A stretch of DNA of 64,000 nucleotides from positions 13,699,585 to 13,763,584 of the forward strand of contig CM066994.1 of the NCBI GenBank assembly GCA_033977485.1, read 5' to 3'. Positions 33,706 to 45,523 of the stretch are shown in pieces. The position numbers were made by a program, and so were the translations under genes. Within the stretch, counting starts at the first letter, position 1; each line of letters begins with the position of its first letter. The notes under the pieces were generated by a model, which was not told the DNA's origin, ran no database searches, and was given only the letters and a program-made list of their open reading frames with translations. The DNA is from Hydrangea macrophylla. Taxonomy: Eukaryota > Streptophyta > Magnoliopsida > Cornales > Hydrangeaceae.

Positions 33706-34620
33706 TTATAAACAGCAGATTCCAAAAGGAATCAGTACGAGCATCAGAAGAAAATCAAAATGTGAAAAATAAGCACAACAAACTTCTGAGTTGCACTGCA
33801 AATCTCTCAAATCCTCGATCTAACTGAGTGTGGCGTAGCTCGAGATTGAGCCGTCGGAGGGAGAAAGCTACCAATAAACCCTGCCAAGATGGCCAAATTT
33901 CATATGAAAGATCACCGGATCTGTGACAATGGAAACTGTATTTAACCGCAGAGTTAGGGGAGGAAGAGATCTAGAGTGGGAAACCAAACCCAATAATAAA
34001 AGACAACACACACACACAAAAAAAAAAGGGGGGGGGGGGGGGGGGGGGGGGGATAAACATCCCCATAAGGAGGGACAAACCTCACAAGGAGGAGAAATAT
34101 TTGTTGCAACGGGGATAATACGTCATCGTGTCTACGAGGTATTACCAACCAATCAGCATGCTCTAATTCACTCACTATGCATCCATAGAAATTATCCAGT
34201 TTAACCATCGCACCACCTCAGCATATAGATGTGGTGTAATCTTTTAATTTTTACCAAACATATGTCCCCTATTTTCAAGTAATCATGAGAATTTTTCTTC
34301 TGATAACTACATGTCATGATTCTCTAGAAATAGGACACAAGTGTATGGTCTAGATTAAAATATCACACCATGTCAGGATCTTCATGTAGTGTAACCTCAC
34401 ACTAAATAATTTCTTAAAAAAATATGATTGATTGATGACATCACGTAGGCACAATAACGTGGTGTAACCGTTGTAACAAATATTTTTTAAAGAGAGACAG
34501 AAATAAACAAACAAACAACAAAGAAAGAGTCAAAGTGTCCTCCCATGGTGGGAGAGCCCTTAGAAGGGCGGAGATTGACCGGAGGGGTTTAGAGAGATGG
34601 CAAAGAGTTTAGAGAGAGAT
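33706..34620 (-). mobile_element. LINE-like non-LTR remnant, minus strand
   Basis: On the minus strand it begins with AAGGGCTCTCCCACCATGGG (about 34545-34565) and ends ATGCTCGTACTGATTCC followed by TTTTGGAATCTGC (about 33714-33745). Both ends recur at 57980-58430 (+). No intact ORF. A 25-base G run (34028-34052) lies inside. Confidence 0.45.
34028..34052 (+). repeat. 25-base poly-G run
   Basis: (CA)n, then about 10 A, then 25 consecutive G, followed by ATAAACATCC. G25 is rare in plant DNA and could form G-quadruplexes. Its length should be treated cautiously because homopolymers are prone to assembly error. Confidence 0.85.
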
Positions 34621-34956
34621 GATGTTCACCACTATTAAGTTAATCTAATGTTGAAATGTCAAAGTGATCATTAATGAGTAAAGTTCACTGATTTAGATAA
34701 AAAAAATTATAGGCCATGTCAATGCATATAACTAATTGCACGACTTCTACATAATATTTTACATACAGATCGTTGTGTTAATTAAATTATGACGCATATG
34801 CAAAAAATTAGAGCTAACCAGTAATTTAACCATTTTGTGAAAATATTCAACTGTACATGTAGTAGAATCCAATTGAGAAACGAAATGGGCATGCACATAA
34901 AGAACTGTGTAGAACTCGTGGTCTTGATAAACACCTGCTTAATTAATTTTTTGGGG

Positions 34957-35095
34957 TAAATTACATTGACCTCCCCTGAGGTATGTCATAATTACAGAGA
35001 ACTAATTTCAGATTTTACACTAACCTTCCCTGCAGGGACGGATTTTACAGATTTTACACTAACCCCCCTTGCCCTTCTACACATCCGTCCCTGCA
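34957..35095. mobile_element. Fragment of a Mutator-like MITE
   Basis: GGGGTAAATTACATTGACCT and CCCCTGAGGTATGTCATAAT resemble the left ends of 7074-7309 and 53991-54546. The right end is missing. A short CAGATTTTACACTAACC duplication and facing CTGCAGGGACGG / CCGTCCCTGCAG lie in the remnant. Confidence 0.45.
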
Positions 35096-35287
35096 GTTAA
35101 TGACAATAGGCTGTTTCTGCTTTGGATGGCTCTGGGCTTCTCTGCTCAGGCCATGTTCTGGCCATAATTTGCGATGCAGATTGCGATGTAAATTCAGCAG
35201 TGCTTTGGCTATCTTCAGGTCTTTTATTGGCTGTAGGTTCGGTTCAACTAAGGGTGATGCATTTTGGGGATGTGGGTCTCTTGAGAT

Positions 35288-35487
35288 TGTTAGAATTAGT
35301 TTTATTAGCTTTAGGGTAGTTTAGTCTTTTCTTTTATATTAGGGTAATACTGTATACCTAGATATTCTATTATTATTGCCTCTTCTTTTTCCATTGTATT
35401 CATTCATTCAGTTTTAGTGTTATGAAAAACTCTAGCTCTCTTTTCTCCTTCCCTTTGTTGTTTTCTTGATTATTTAATATATTCACA
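35288..35487 (+). repeat. 5' LTR of outer copia element
   Basis: 200 bp, TGTTAG...TTCACA. Preceded by the TSD GAGAT and followed immediately by the primer binding site. A TATTAGGGTAATAC / TATACCTAG region is the only TATA-like sequence. Confidence 0.92.
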
Positions 35488-35503
35488 TGGTATCAGAGCA
35501 GGT
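35488..35503 (+). other. Primer binding site, outer copia
   Basis: TGGTATCAGAGCAGGT abuts the LTR. The first 12 bases are complementary to the 3' end of plant initiator-methionine tRNA, the usual copia primer. Confidence 0.9.
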
Positions 35504-35719
35504 TCGAATCTCATCCACGATTTTCGCAGATCCAACTGCTTTGTTGGATTTCTCGCTGATTCAGATTCGGATTCGGATTCGTATTTAGATCTCGCACTGC
35601 TTTGCGCTCGTTTTTGGATCTGTCTGTCACTGATTCTGGTTCGTTTGTTTTGTGTTTTTGGATCTGTCTTTGATTTTGGGTTCGCTTGTTTTGTGTTATT
35701 TAATTGCTTCGTTTTCGTA

Positions 35720-36666
35720 ATGGCTACTGAACGTGATGATTCGCTTCAAGCGATTAGTGTTAAACTCGATGGCAAGAATTTTGCATATTGGAATTATGTG
35801 ATGAAAAATTTTCTGAAGGGGAAGAAGATGTGGGGTTATATCAATGGGAATTTTAGTAAACCTACGAATAAAAATGCTGATAAATTTGCAGAGTTGCTAG
35901 ATGTTTGGGACACAAATAATTCGAAAATCATTACTTGGATCAACAACTTCATTGCTCCCTCAATAGGTATGCAGTTGGCAAAGTTTGAATATGCAAAGGA
36001 GGTGTGGGATCATTTGGCTAAATTATTTACACAGTCCAATTTTGCGAAAAGGTACCAATTAGAGTGTGATATTCGTGCCCTTGAACAAAAAAATTTGAGT
36101 ATTCAGGAGTTCTATTCTACAATGACAGATCTTTGGGATCAGTTAGCTCTCATGGAGTCGCCCGAATTGCGGGCCTTTGCACCATATATCGCTAGTAGGG
36201 AGGAACAACGTCTGGTTCAGTTTTTGATGGCTCTACGTGAAGATTTTGAGGCCCTTCGTGGGTCCATTCTCCATCGTAGCCCACTTCCGTTCGTTGATTC
36301 TGTTGTTCATGAGTTAGTAGCCGAGGAAACACGTCTCAAGACACAGTCTGGAAAGGGAATTCTCCCCGACTCTACTCCGTCTGTTTAGCAGCCCCTTTTC
36401 GACCACAGTCCAACAATCAGAATAAGCCTTACTCGAGAGTTGGTAGTGATATATGCAGCTACTGTAAGGAGAAGGGTCATTGGAAGGCTCAGTGTCCTAG
36501 GTTGGGTCGTGCAAATCAGCCCAATAGCAGCAACCAGCCCTCACATGGTCGACCACCACAACAACAACAACAACCTCAATCTTCTTAATGGAAATCTGAC
36601 AACCAATCTTAGCAGCGTTCATATAGGCCTCCACAGCCTAACACTGCAGCAGTTGTACCACCATTA
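35720..36666 (+). pseudogene. gag of outer copia element (broken)
   Basis: The reading frame starts at ATG 35720 and gives a gag polyprotein of the copia UBN2 type (nucleic-acid-packaging shell protein), with DGKNFAYW and WDQLALME segments. A frameshift near 36384 and a stop at 36386-36388 end the first frame. In the shifted frame a CCHC zinc knuckle (C-x2-C-x4-H-x4-C, about 36462-36503) follows, then in-frame stops TAA 36586-36588 and TAG 36610-36612. Both stops sit where CAA/CAG codons would fit a Gln-rich tract. An upstream in-frame ATG exists at 35645, but the MATERDD start is the family-like one. Not functional. Confidence 0.85.
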
Positions 36667-36708
36667 GACTCATTTGGACCCGGTTCCCCTTCCCCATCCA
36701 CTCCGTCC

Positions 36709-38313
36709 ATGACCTCCCTTGCTGAGCAATTTCAAAAGTTCCTTGCCACACAGCCACATGCTATGGCCACCTCTTCAGTAGGTATGTCTTCAGATATTTG
36801 GGTTTTAGACTCTGGAGCTTCTAATCATATGTCGCCTGACTTGTCGTCTTTTGCTTCCTTATGTCCTGCTTTCTCTTTACCTGTTATGACTGCTGATGGT
36901 ACTCCCATGCCATTAGCAGGTGTTGGGTCTGTTGTCACACCTCATGTATCTCTCCCTAGTGTTTACCACATTCCTAAACTTAATATGAATCTTGTTTCTG
37001 TTGGTAAGCTTTGTGATGCAAGTTATTTAGTCTCTTTTTCTTCTACTTTTTGTCATGTGCAGGATCCGCAGTCTCAGACGCTGATTGGGTTAGGCCGTAG
37101 GCAAGGGAGATTATACATCTTGGACAACCTCAATGTACCAGTGGTTGCAGCTTCTAGTGTTGACTTGTCATCCTTTCGTTTGAGTTCATCTTCTTCTAGT
37201 TTTTATTTATGGCATTCTCGCATTGGTCATGTTTCAGCCTCTCGTTTAAAATATTTAGCTTCTACAGGAAAATTAGGAGATTTACAAACTCATGACATTT
37301 CTGATTGTAGTGGTTGTAAACTGGCAAAATTTTCGGCTTTACCATTTAATAGAAGTATTTCTTATTCTCTTGCACCATTTGATTTAGTTCATTCTGATGT
37401 GTGGGGACCCTCTCCTGTTACTATAAGAGGGGGGTCTCGATATTATGTATCATTTATTGATGATTGCACTCGTTACTGTTGGGTTTATCTTATGAAACGC
37501 CGTTCAGACTTCTTTGATATTTACAATACCTTTCGTGCTTTTATTAAAACTCAACATTTTGCTGTCATCAAATGTTTTAGATGTGATTTAGGTGGAGAGT
37601 ATACCTATCATAAATTTCGTGAGTTGCTTGCTTTAGATAGAACTATTCACCAATCCTCTTGTACAGACACTCCTGAGCAAAATGATGTTGCTGAAAGGAA
37701 ACATCGGCATATTGTTGAAACTGCTCGCTCTCTTTTATTATCTGCATATGTCCCTAGTGATTTTTGGGGAGATGCTGTCCTTACTGCTGTCAATCTAATT
37801 AATAAAATTCTGTCCTCTCACTGCTCAGGTCTGTCACCTTTTGAAAAATTGTATGGGCATGCTCCTGATTATTCTTCCTTAAAGGTGTTTGGTTGTACTT
37901 GTTTTGTCCTTCAACCTCATGTAGAGCGTACCAAATTGTCACCTAAGTCTGCTATTTGTGTTTTTCTAGGTTATGGTGAGGGTCAGAAGGGATATCGTTG
38001 CTTTGACCCACTTACTAAAAAACTATATGTCTCTCGTCATGTTGTGTTTCTCGAGCACATACCCTTCTTTTCTATTCCTGATAATCATCATGAGTTGACT
38101 AAATCTGATCTCATCCATCTTGACCCATTCTCTGATGAAACCGATAGTGTGCCCTCTCAAGCCCCATGCACCACTGATATTGTCTCACCTCATGGTTCTA
38201 CTTCTGCTGATACTGGTACCTTGCCGCTTAATGCTACCTCCCTTCCAGAGGCCACCCAAGCACCTACTGAGACTGTGGAACCTCCTCGCTATCCTGCTCG
38301 CACTAGCTCGTAA
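36709..38313 (+). pseudogene. Protease-integrase part of outer copia pol
   Basis: A 534-residue open stretch. The aspartic protease motif LDSGASNHM is at about residues 33-41. An integrase follows, with a zinc-binding HHCC set (WHSRIGH ... CSGCKLAK, about residues 170-205) and catalytic D, D and E in SDVWGP, RCDLGGEY and PEQNDVAERK. The GKLYG/GYGEGQKGYRCF region that ends copia integrase is present. A frame disruption near 38310 gives a stop and separates it from the reverse transcriptase. In the intact family this would be one polyprotein with gag. Confidence 0.88.
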
Positions 38314-39925
38314 GTCTACTCAATCACCTGATTTTGTTTATTCTTGTTATTCGGATTCTTTTGCTTCATTTTTAGCTTCAGTTCATGATCTCTCTGAGCC
38401 TCTGTCTTATAAAGAGGCAGCTCTTGATACTCTTTGGCAACAGGCTATGGCAGAGGAACTCTCAGCATTGTATAAGACAGACACTTGGAGTTTGGTTCCC
38501 TTACCTTCTGGTAAGAGCGCTATTGATTCTCGTTGGGTTTATAAAATCAAAACCAAGTCAGATGGGTCTGTTGAGCGTTACAAAGCAAGATTGGTTGCCA
38601 AGGGTTTTTCCCAGCAGTATGGTATGGATTACGAGGAGACTTTTGCTCCTGTTGCTAAATGACTACTGTTCGTACTCTTATTGCAGTTACTTCTATTCGT
38701 CAGTGGCATATAACTCAGATGGATGTTAAAAAATGCTTTCTTGAATGGAGACCTCCAAGAGGAGGTTTATATGGTTCCTCCTCCGGGTGTTCCTCATGGT
38801 CCTGGTGAAGTTTGCAGACTTAAAAAAGCCTTATATGGTCTTAAACAAGCTCCTCGAGCTTGGTTTGAGAAGTTTTCCACAGTGATTACCTCATTTGGAT
38901 TTTCCTCGAGTGAGTATGATTCAGCTCTCTTTATTAGGTGTACCACTGCTGGTTGTATTATGCTTTCTTTGTATGTTGATGATATGATTATTACTGCTGA
39001 TGATGTTGATGGGATTGCAATGTTGAAGTCTGAATTAGCTCATTGTTTTGAAATGAAGGACTTAGGTCCACTACGTTATTTTTTGGGGATTGAAGTAGCC
39101 TATTCTCCAAAAGGTTATCTTCTTTCTTAGTCTAAGTATATATGTGACATTCTTGAGCGTGCTCGCCTCTCTGATAATAAGATTGTTGATACCCCTTTGG
39201 AGCTTAATGTTCGTCTTTCCCCTTCTGATGGCGTTCCTTTGCCTGATCCTACCTTATATCGCACTATTGTTGGTAGCTTGGTTTATCTTACTATTACTCG
39301 TCCAGATATTGCTCATGTTGCTCATTTTGTTAGTCAGTTTGTTACTTCCCCTACTACAGTTCATTAGGCTGCTGATCATCGTATTTTGAGGTACTTGAGG
39401 GGCACTAGGTTTCAAAGTTTTTTACTTTCTTCATCATCTTCCTTGGAGCTACGTGCGTACTCTGATGCTGATTGGGCCGGTGATCCTACAGATCGCAAGT
39501 CTGTTACTGGGTTTTGTATATTTTTGGGTGATTCTCTCATTTCTTGGAAGAGCAAGAAGCAAGATGTTGTTGCTGTGTCTTCCACAGAAGCTGAGTATCG
39601 TGCTATGGCTTCGACTACCCGTGAGCTTATTTGGTTACGCCGACTACTTACAGATATGGGTGTCTCCCTTCCTCGCCCTTCACCTATGTATTGTGATAAT
39701 AAGAGTGCTATTCAGATTGCTCACAATTTCGTTTTCCATGAGAGGACCAAGCATATAGAGATTGATTGTCACATTACTCGTCATCACCTTAAGCATGGAG
39801 CTATCACTTTGCCTTTTGTTTCTTCTTCTGCACAGATTGCTGATTTGTTTACAAAGTCACATCCGATTCAGCGTTTTCGTTTTTTAGTTGGCAAACTCTC
39901 TATGCTTTTAGCTGCAGCATCGTGA
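38314..39925 (+). pseudogene. RT-RNase H part of outer copia pol (broken)
   Basis: Reverse transcriptase segments [30 protein letters not shown] and the catalytic YVDDM are readable, then RNase H (SDADWAGDP, STEAEYRAM, AIQIAHN). The frame is broken near 38664 and again in the A-run at 38728-38733. TAG stops at 39128-39130 (a Gln codon in relatives) and 39365-39367 (a Trp codon in relatives) interrupt it. The final frame runs to 39925, just before the purine tract. Nonfunctional, but recent enough that all domains are recognisable. Confidence 0.88.
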
Positions 39926-39938
39926 GTTTAAGGAGGGG

Positions 39939-40078
39939 TGTTAGAATTAGTTTTATTAGCTTTAGGGTAGTTTAGTCTTTTCTTTTATATTAGGGTAATA
40001 CTGTATACCTAGATATTCTATTATTATTGCCTCTTCTTTTTCCATTGTATTCATTCATTCAGTTTTAGTGTTATGAAA
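39939..40078 (+). repeat. 3' LTR of outer copia, first 140 bp
   Basis: Identical by eye to the first 140 bp of the 5' LTR. It is cut after TTATGAAA at 40078 by the inner element and resumes at 48445. Confidence 0.92.
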
Positions 40079-41407
40079 TGTTAGGAAACTGCGTTCCCAG
40101 AATTCGTTGACAGTGCGTATAAGTTGGTACTGCAAAAAAAAAATTACGTGAAAACTACAATAACCCTACAAGGGCGGAACTAGGGTTACCTTAATCTGCG
40201 AAAACGGACTGCTGTAGTACTAGACGAATCGAGAACACGGGCTCGATAACAGCTCACAATCTTCTACCGTATTCCTTTGCTGCCAGAATATCGAACTGAG
40301 TGTGGGCTTTTTCGAAATCCTTTCTGTTTTCTGCTCTCCCTCTTTTACGCTCTCTTTTCTATTCCGAGTTATGATTCTCTTTTTAGAAAAACGCTAGCTG
40401 AGAAGAGAGCCAAAGCAGCATATATATATAGGCTACGATAGGGACCATAAGAAGTCAATAAGGAATAGGCTTCCTTATGGAATTAGGAAACCCTAATTCG
40501 AACTGAATCAGATTCCTATTTCCATAAATTATAATTCATACCACTAAAGAATTATAATTGCACTCCTACCCTTATCTCAAAATTACATTTCGAGCTCCAT
40601 GTTATTAAATGCTTATTATCTCCCCATGTTAAGATTACAGATATCCATTAATTAAATATAATTACTGACAATCATATTTAATTAATTTCTTAAAATTCCT
40701 TGAGATCCTCTGCTTAACTTATCTGATATGTAGGATACAAAATCCACCTGCAGGGTTTGACATAATCAAAACTTATAAGCTTTCTCAAGGGGATATCATC
40801 AATCCCAAAATTGAGACATGGATTCCATCATTAATTAATAACCACCACACAATTAATATTGCCACTCAATCCAATGAGATATTGACCCATTTAAGGATCT
40901 CACCCTTTTATGGATCAAAGTGTAAATATCAAATGTACGTGTCTACAAATTAACTTAGGATTTAGAGCATAAGCACTCATAATAGCCATGAGGTATTAAT
41001 TATCTTATAAGTCAGTATAAAGATAATTACCCCAAGTTAGTCCCGTTTAATACACAAAGTGTACCAGCATAGTGAGTTGAAACTATACCGTTTTCCGTAG
41101 TCAAGACAAACCTACTACAACACCATGCTGCAGTCCCACCGATGGTGTGTCCAATCCCATCTAAGACTGTAAACCAAAATCTTACATTCTATAATATCTA
41201 ATGGCCTGATCTTCCGTGTGTAAGCCAAACTCTACACACCAAACCACCTATTATATAGAATGAGAGACACACATGCATAATATTAAATAAATAATATAAT
41301 ACAAACATTGCCCACACAGATTCTCATAAAAAATGGATTAACTGATTTTATTAAACGAATAATAAATCAACTACATAAAGCATGGCTTTTAGTATATATC
41401 CCTAACA
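40079..41407 (-). repeat. 3' LTR of inner copia element
   Basis: In element orientation it starts TGTTAGGGATATATAC and ends CCTAACA. The purine tract CTAAGTGGGAGATT (minus strand, 41408-41421) precedes it and primes plus-strand synthesis in the family. Confidence 0.93.
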
Positions 41408-41422
41408 ATCTCCCACTTAGAC

Positions 41423-44400
41423 TCAAAGCCATGATGCGACACACCTCACTCCTATCCCTTCTACATGACTGTCAAAAGTCTTGGCCGGTAAGCTCTTGGT
41501 GAAAGGATCTGCCAGGTTATTTGCTGATGCTATCTTGGTCACTTCAACATCACCTCTTTGCACGATCTCTCGTATCAGGTGATACTTACGCTCAATGTGT
41601 TTTCCCTTCTTATGGGCCCTTGGTTCCTTTGAGTTAGCAACCGCTCCGCTATTATCGCAATAAAGGGTAATAGCCGATTGTACCGCAGGTACCACTCTTA
41701 GATCCATAAGGAAGTTTCTGAGCCAAACGGCCTCTTTAGCGGCTTCCGAAGCAGCCACATACTCGGCTTCCATGGTAGAATCAGCAATACATGACTGCTT
41801 GATACTCCTCCAAGTAATGGCTCCACCTCCTAGGGTAAACACATATCCTGAGGTAGACTTTCTGGAATCCCTATATGACATGAAATCAGAATCTGTGTAC
41901 CCAATGAGTACAAGACTATCTGCTTGGTAAACTAACATATAGTCTCGAGTCCTTTTCAGGTACTTGAGAATATTTTTCACCGCAGTCCAATGTTCTTGCC
42001 CTGGATTAAACTGATATCTACTAACCATGCCAACAGCAAAGCAGATGTCAGGTCTAGTACATAGCATAGCATACATTAGGCTTCCTACTGCCGAGGCATA
42101 AGGAACTGCATTCATCTTCTCTATCTCATCAGGTGTCTTAGGACACTGATCCTTAGATAGAGTAATTCCATGTCTGAAGGGAAGGAATCCCTTCTTGGAA
42201 TCTTGCATGCTAAACCTTGCAAGAATATTGTCAATATAAGTGCCTTGTGACAAGCCCAACATCCTATTCTTGCGATCTCGCATAAGCTTTATCCCTAGGA
42301 TGTGACCGGCTTCTCCCAAGTCCTTCATATCGAATTGACTGGATAACCATACCCTTACAGAAGATAATACCCCCACATCGTTTCCAATTAGCAAGATATC
42401 ATCCACATAAAGTACTAAGAACACCACCACTCTTCCATCATGTTTCTTGTACACACAAGATTCATCCGCACATTGATCAAAACCAAAAGACTTGATTGCT
42501 TGATCAAAACAGATATTCCAAGATCTAGATGCCTGCTTAAGTCCATAAATGGACTTCTTAAGCTTGCACAACATGTGTTCTTGGCCCTTCGCAATGAACC
42601 CGTCTGGTTGCATCATATAGATACACTCGTCAAGATTTCCATTTAGAAATGCTGTCTTGACATCCATTTGCCAAATTTCATAATCGAAATGTGCAACAAT
42701 GGATAAGAGAATCCGGATAGACTTCAGCATTGCCACCGGCGAAAAAGTTTCCTCATAATCGATTCCTTCTTTTTGAGTGAACCCTTTCGCAACAAGCCTT
42801 GCTTTAAAGGTTTCCACCTTACCGTCTGCTCCTCTCTTCTTCTTATAGATCCACTTACATCCAATTGGTTTTATTTCATTAGGTGGTTCTACAAGATCCC
42901 AGACTTGATTGGAGTACATGGACTCCATTTCAGACTTCATAGCCTTTTGCCAAAGATCTGCATCTTTATCTTGGAGTGCTTCATTGTAGTTACAGGGGTC
43001 GGTACCTTGTTCGTCAGGGACCCGGTCATAAGACTCTCCCAAGAACATATACCGGTCAGGTTGAATAATAACCCTCCCACTACGACGAGGCACAACCCGT
43101 GTCTGTGTATCACTGATATTTTGTTGTGAAGATTCTGAACCTAATACACCATTATCTACATGTTGTACTGGTTCAGGAACCTGCGTGTTAATGGTTGGTT
43201 CGGGATCTACACGAGCTTCGATAATCCTCCCACTACGACGTGGTAATGGAATATCGATAACTCTTTCTTGTGGTGTTTCTTCTCGTACCGTTGGTATTGA
43301 AGAAGTATATGTCTGTGTCTTTCCTCTCATTTCCTCTAGAACAATACGGCTTCTGGGCTTGTGGTTCATAACATAGTCCTCTTCTAAGAATGTGGCATTG
43401 GTGCTAACAATAACCTTCTGATCCTTAGGACTATAAAACAGACCACCTTTAGTTCCTCTTGGATACCCAACAAAGAAACATACTTCTGTTCTTGATTCCA
43501 ACTTTTCTGCGTTCCCTTTCAGCACATGTGCTGGACTACCCCAGATCCGAACATGCCGCAGACTAGGCTTTCGCCCAGTCCATAATTCCGTGGAAGTAGT
43601 AGGTACTGACTTAGATGGTACCAAGTTTAGAATGTATGCGGCTGTCTCTAACGCGTGTCCCCAAAAGGAAATTGGTAAATCCGAATAACTCATCATAGAT
43701 CTTACCATGTCCATAAGAGTTCTGTTCCTTCTTTCTGCCACACCGTTCTGCTGAGGCATACGGGGTGCAGACAATTGGGATGTAATCCCTTGCCCCAATA
43801 AGTATTCCCTAAACTCTCCCAAGAGGTACTCTCCACCACGATCAGATCGTAGTGTCTTGATACATTTACCTAGACGCTTCTCCGTTTCAGCCTTGAAGTC
43901 TTTGAATTTCTCAAAGCATTCAGACTTACGCCGCATCAAATAAATGTACCCATACCTTGAGTAATCATCGATGAAAGTGACAAAGTACTCAAATCCCCCT
44001 CTTGCTTGGACAGTCATAGGACCACACAAATCAGAGTGAACCAGTTCCAACGGCTCTCTTGCTCTATAGCCCTTGGCCGAGAATGGCCTCTTGGTCATTT
44101 TACCTTCCAAGCAGGATTCACAAACTGGAAGTGCCTCCACTTCCAATGAACCTAATGACCCATTTTGAACCAGTCTTTGAATCCTTTTCAAATTAATATG
44201 ACCAAGGCGTAAGTGCCAAAGATGCGTTTGGTTCATCCTCGAAGGTTCTTTTCTCTTAAATGGAAAACTATTTGTGTTATTCAATTCATTAAGTTGCAGT
44301 ATAGGAGAGATAGGATTTATAATATAAAGATCATCTACCAATTGACCAGAACAAATAAAACGTTTATTTTCTTTAATAACTACTACTTTATTAAAATGAA

Positions 44401-44557
44401 CTGAATATCCATTCTTTACTAAACTAGAAACTGAAACTAAATTCCTTCTAATAGAAGGTACATAAAAGCAATTTCTTAATATTAAATTCCTATCTCTACC
44501 AAAACTAAGATGTAGATCTCCTACTGCAACTACTGCTACTCTCGTAGCATTTCCCAT
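41423..44557 (-). CDS. Copia pol: integrase, reverse transcriptase, RNase H
   Basis: A 1044-residue open frame. Integrase has the HHCC zinc site (H115, H120, C146, C149) and catalytic D176, D239 and E275, with 35 residues between D239 and E275 as in DD35E enzymes. A Pro/Arg-rich linker follows. Reverse transcriptase includes [29 protein letters not shown] and the catalytic YVDD at about 717-720. RNase H includes [16 protein letters not shown] and YCDNSGAV. It copies element RNA into DNA inside virus-like particles and inserts it. The nominal ATG (44557) is internal: the frame continues upstream 16 codons to a TAG and then gag, so translation as a polyprotein would need readthrough. No other lesion is visible. 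Confidence 0.9.
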   Translation of the reverse strand: MGNATRVAVVAVGDLHLSFGRDRNLILRNCFYVPSIRRNLVSVSSLVKNGYSVHFNKVVVIKENKRFICSGQLVDDLYIINPISPILQLNELNNTNSFPFKRKEPSRMNQTHLWHLRLGHINLKRIQRLVQNGSLGSLEVEALPVCESCLEGKMTKRPFSAKGYRAREPLELVHSDLCGPMTVQARGGFEYFVTFIDDYSRYGYIYLMRRKSECFEKFKDFKAETEKRLGKCIKTLRSDRGGEYLLGEFREYLLGQGITSQLSAPRMPQQNGVAERRNRTLMDMVRSMMSYSDLPISFWGHALETAAYILNLVPSKSVPTTSTELWTGRKPSLRHVRIWGSPAHVLKGNAEKLESRTEVCFFVGYPRGTKGGLFYSPKDQKVIVSTNATFLEEDYVMNHKPRSRIVLEEMRGKTQTYTSSIPTVREETPQERVIDIPLPRRSGRIIEARVDPEPTINTQVPEPVQHVDNGVLGSESSQQNISDTQTRVVPRRSGRVIIQPDRYMFLGESYDRVPDEQGTDPCNYNEALQDKDADLWQKAMKSEMESMYSNQVWDLVEPPNEIKPIGCKWIYKKKRGADGKVETFKARLVAKGFTQKEGIDYEETFSPVAMLKSIRILLSIVAHFDYEIWQMDVKTAFLNGNLDECIYMMQPDGFIAKGQEHMLCKLKKSIYGLKQASRSWNICFDQAIKSFGFDQCADESCVYKKHDGRVVVFLVLYVDDILLIGNDVGVLSSVRVWLSSQFDMKDLGEAGHILGIKLMRDRKNRMLGLSQGTYIDNILARFSMQDSKKGFLPFRHGITLSKDQCPKTPDEIEKMNAVPYASAVGSLMYAMLCTRPDICFAVGMVSRYQFNPGQEHWTAVKNILKYLKRTRDYMLVYQADSLVLIGYTDSDFMSYRDSRKSTSGYVFTLGGGAITWRSIKQSCIADSTMEAEYVAASEAAKEAVWLRNFLMDLRVVPAVQSAITLYCDNSGAVANSKEPRAHKKGKHIERKYHLIREIVQRGDVEVTKIASANNLADPFTKSLPAKTFDSHVEGIGVRCVASWL

Positions 44558-44605
44558 ATATAGATAAATCTCTCCATCACTGAGCTGCCTGGTTCCCTGG
44601 AACCC

Positions 44606-45523
44606 CTACAAAGAATTGCATACATGATCAGTGGCTCCCGTATCTACACACCAGGTACCGGTAGATCGGACCGCTAAACACGATTCAACAACTAGTAAAT
44701 GAGATTTACCTTGATTGTTCTGTCTGGCGAGATACACTGGACATTGCTTCTTCCAGTGTCTTGGCTGCTTGCAAACAAAACATTTGCCTTTAGGCTTTCC
44801 CGGTTGTCCTCGTGGCCTTTGGATTGGCGGAGGACCCGCGGCCTTCTTTTGAGCCTTTTTCATTTTCTTCTTGCCTTTCGGCTTTGAAGTAGAACCTTTC
44901 TCAAACACAAGAGCACTCCCTGACTTTCTGTTGAGACCCTCAACTGCCTGAAGTTCTTTAAGCAGCTCCGCCAAGGTATATTTAAATTTATTCATGTTGT
45001 AATTGAGGCGGAATTGCTTAAAAGACTCTGGCAGTGACTGGAGTACGATATCGACCTGGGTTTCCCCGTCAATTTCAGCTCCAAGGATCTCTAGTTCATT
45101 AAGAAGAGATATCATCTTAAGAACATGATCCCTTACAGGCGTCCCCTCAGCCATGGTTGTGTTCATCAAGTCTTTCATAGCAACCTGCCTAGCAGCACGA
45201 CTTTGATCCCCGAACATCTCTCGGAGGCTCTCCATCATGTCATAGGCACTGGTCATTGACTGATGCTGATGTTGCAGAACATTTGACATGGATGCCAAAA
45301 TGTAACACCGCGCCATCTCATCAGCCTTGACCCATTTCTTGTGAGCCTGGGTTTCCTCAGCGGTTGCCCCCTCACCAGGTTGCTCAGGACATACTTGAGT
45401 AAGCACAAACTTGTACTCTTCAGCAGTTAACACAATATCCAAATTCCTTTTCCAGTCTATATAGTTTGGTTCAGTAAGTTTGTTTTCTTTAAGTATAACA
45501 GCAAGTGGATTGAAAGTACCCAT
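44606..45523 (-). CDS. Copia gag and start of protease, ended by a TAG
   Basis: 305 residues from ATG 45523. The N-terminal part (MGTFNPLAVI..., TEPNYIDWKRNLD) is a copia gag of the UBN2 type. A Lys-rich stretch at about 211-237 precedes a CCHC zinc knuckle (C248, C251, H256, C261) that binds RNA. The protease active-site triad DTG is at 294-296. Translation stops at TAG 44606-44608 directly after VCNSL. The next codon and the whole pol frame are in phase, so a CAG-to-TAG change is the likely cause. It could be a readthrough stop, but nothing in the sequence proves that. Confidence 0.9.
   Translation of the reverse strand: MGTFNPLAVILKENKLTEPNYIDWKRNLDIVLTAEEYKFVLTQVCPEQPGEGATAEETQAHKKWVKADEMARCYILASMSNVLQHQHQSMTSAYDMMESLREMFGDQSRAARQVAMKDLMNTTMAEGTPVRDHVLKMISLLNELEILGAEIDGETQVDIVLQSLPESFKQFRLNYNMNKFKYTLAELLKELQAVEGLNRKSGSALVFEKGSTSKPKGKKKMKKAQKKAAGPPPIQRPRGQPGKPKGKCFVCKQPRHWKKQCPVYLARQNNQGKSHLLVVESCLAVRSTGTWCVDTGATDHVCNSL

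Noticed and set aside
33923..34208. ORFs with poly-Gly or poly-Pro runs
   Set aside because: Created by the 25-base G run; no domain and no homology-like pattern.
35288..35485. Outer copia LTR ending at TTCA
   Set aside because: That end gives no TSD. Extending two bases gives GAGAT on both sides and puts the primer site directly next to the LTR.
36440..36667. Separate 75-residue gene in outer copia
   Set aside because: Out of frame with the zinc-knuckle frame; it is a by-product of the gag frameshift.
42440..43376. Plus-strand ORFs across the inner copia pol
   Set aside because: Antisense shadows of the long minus-strand pol frame.
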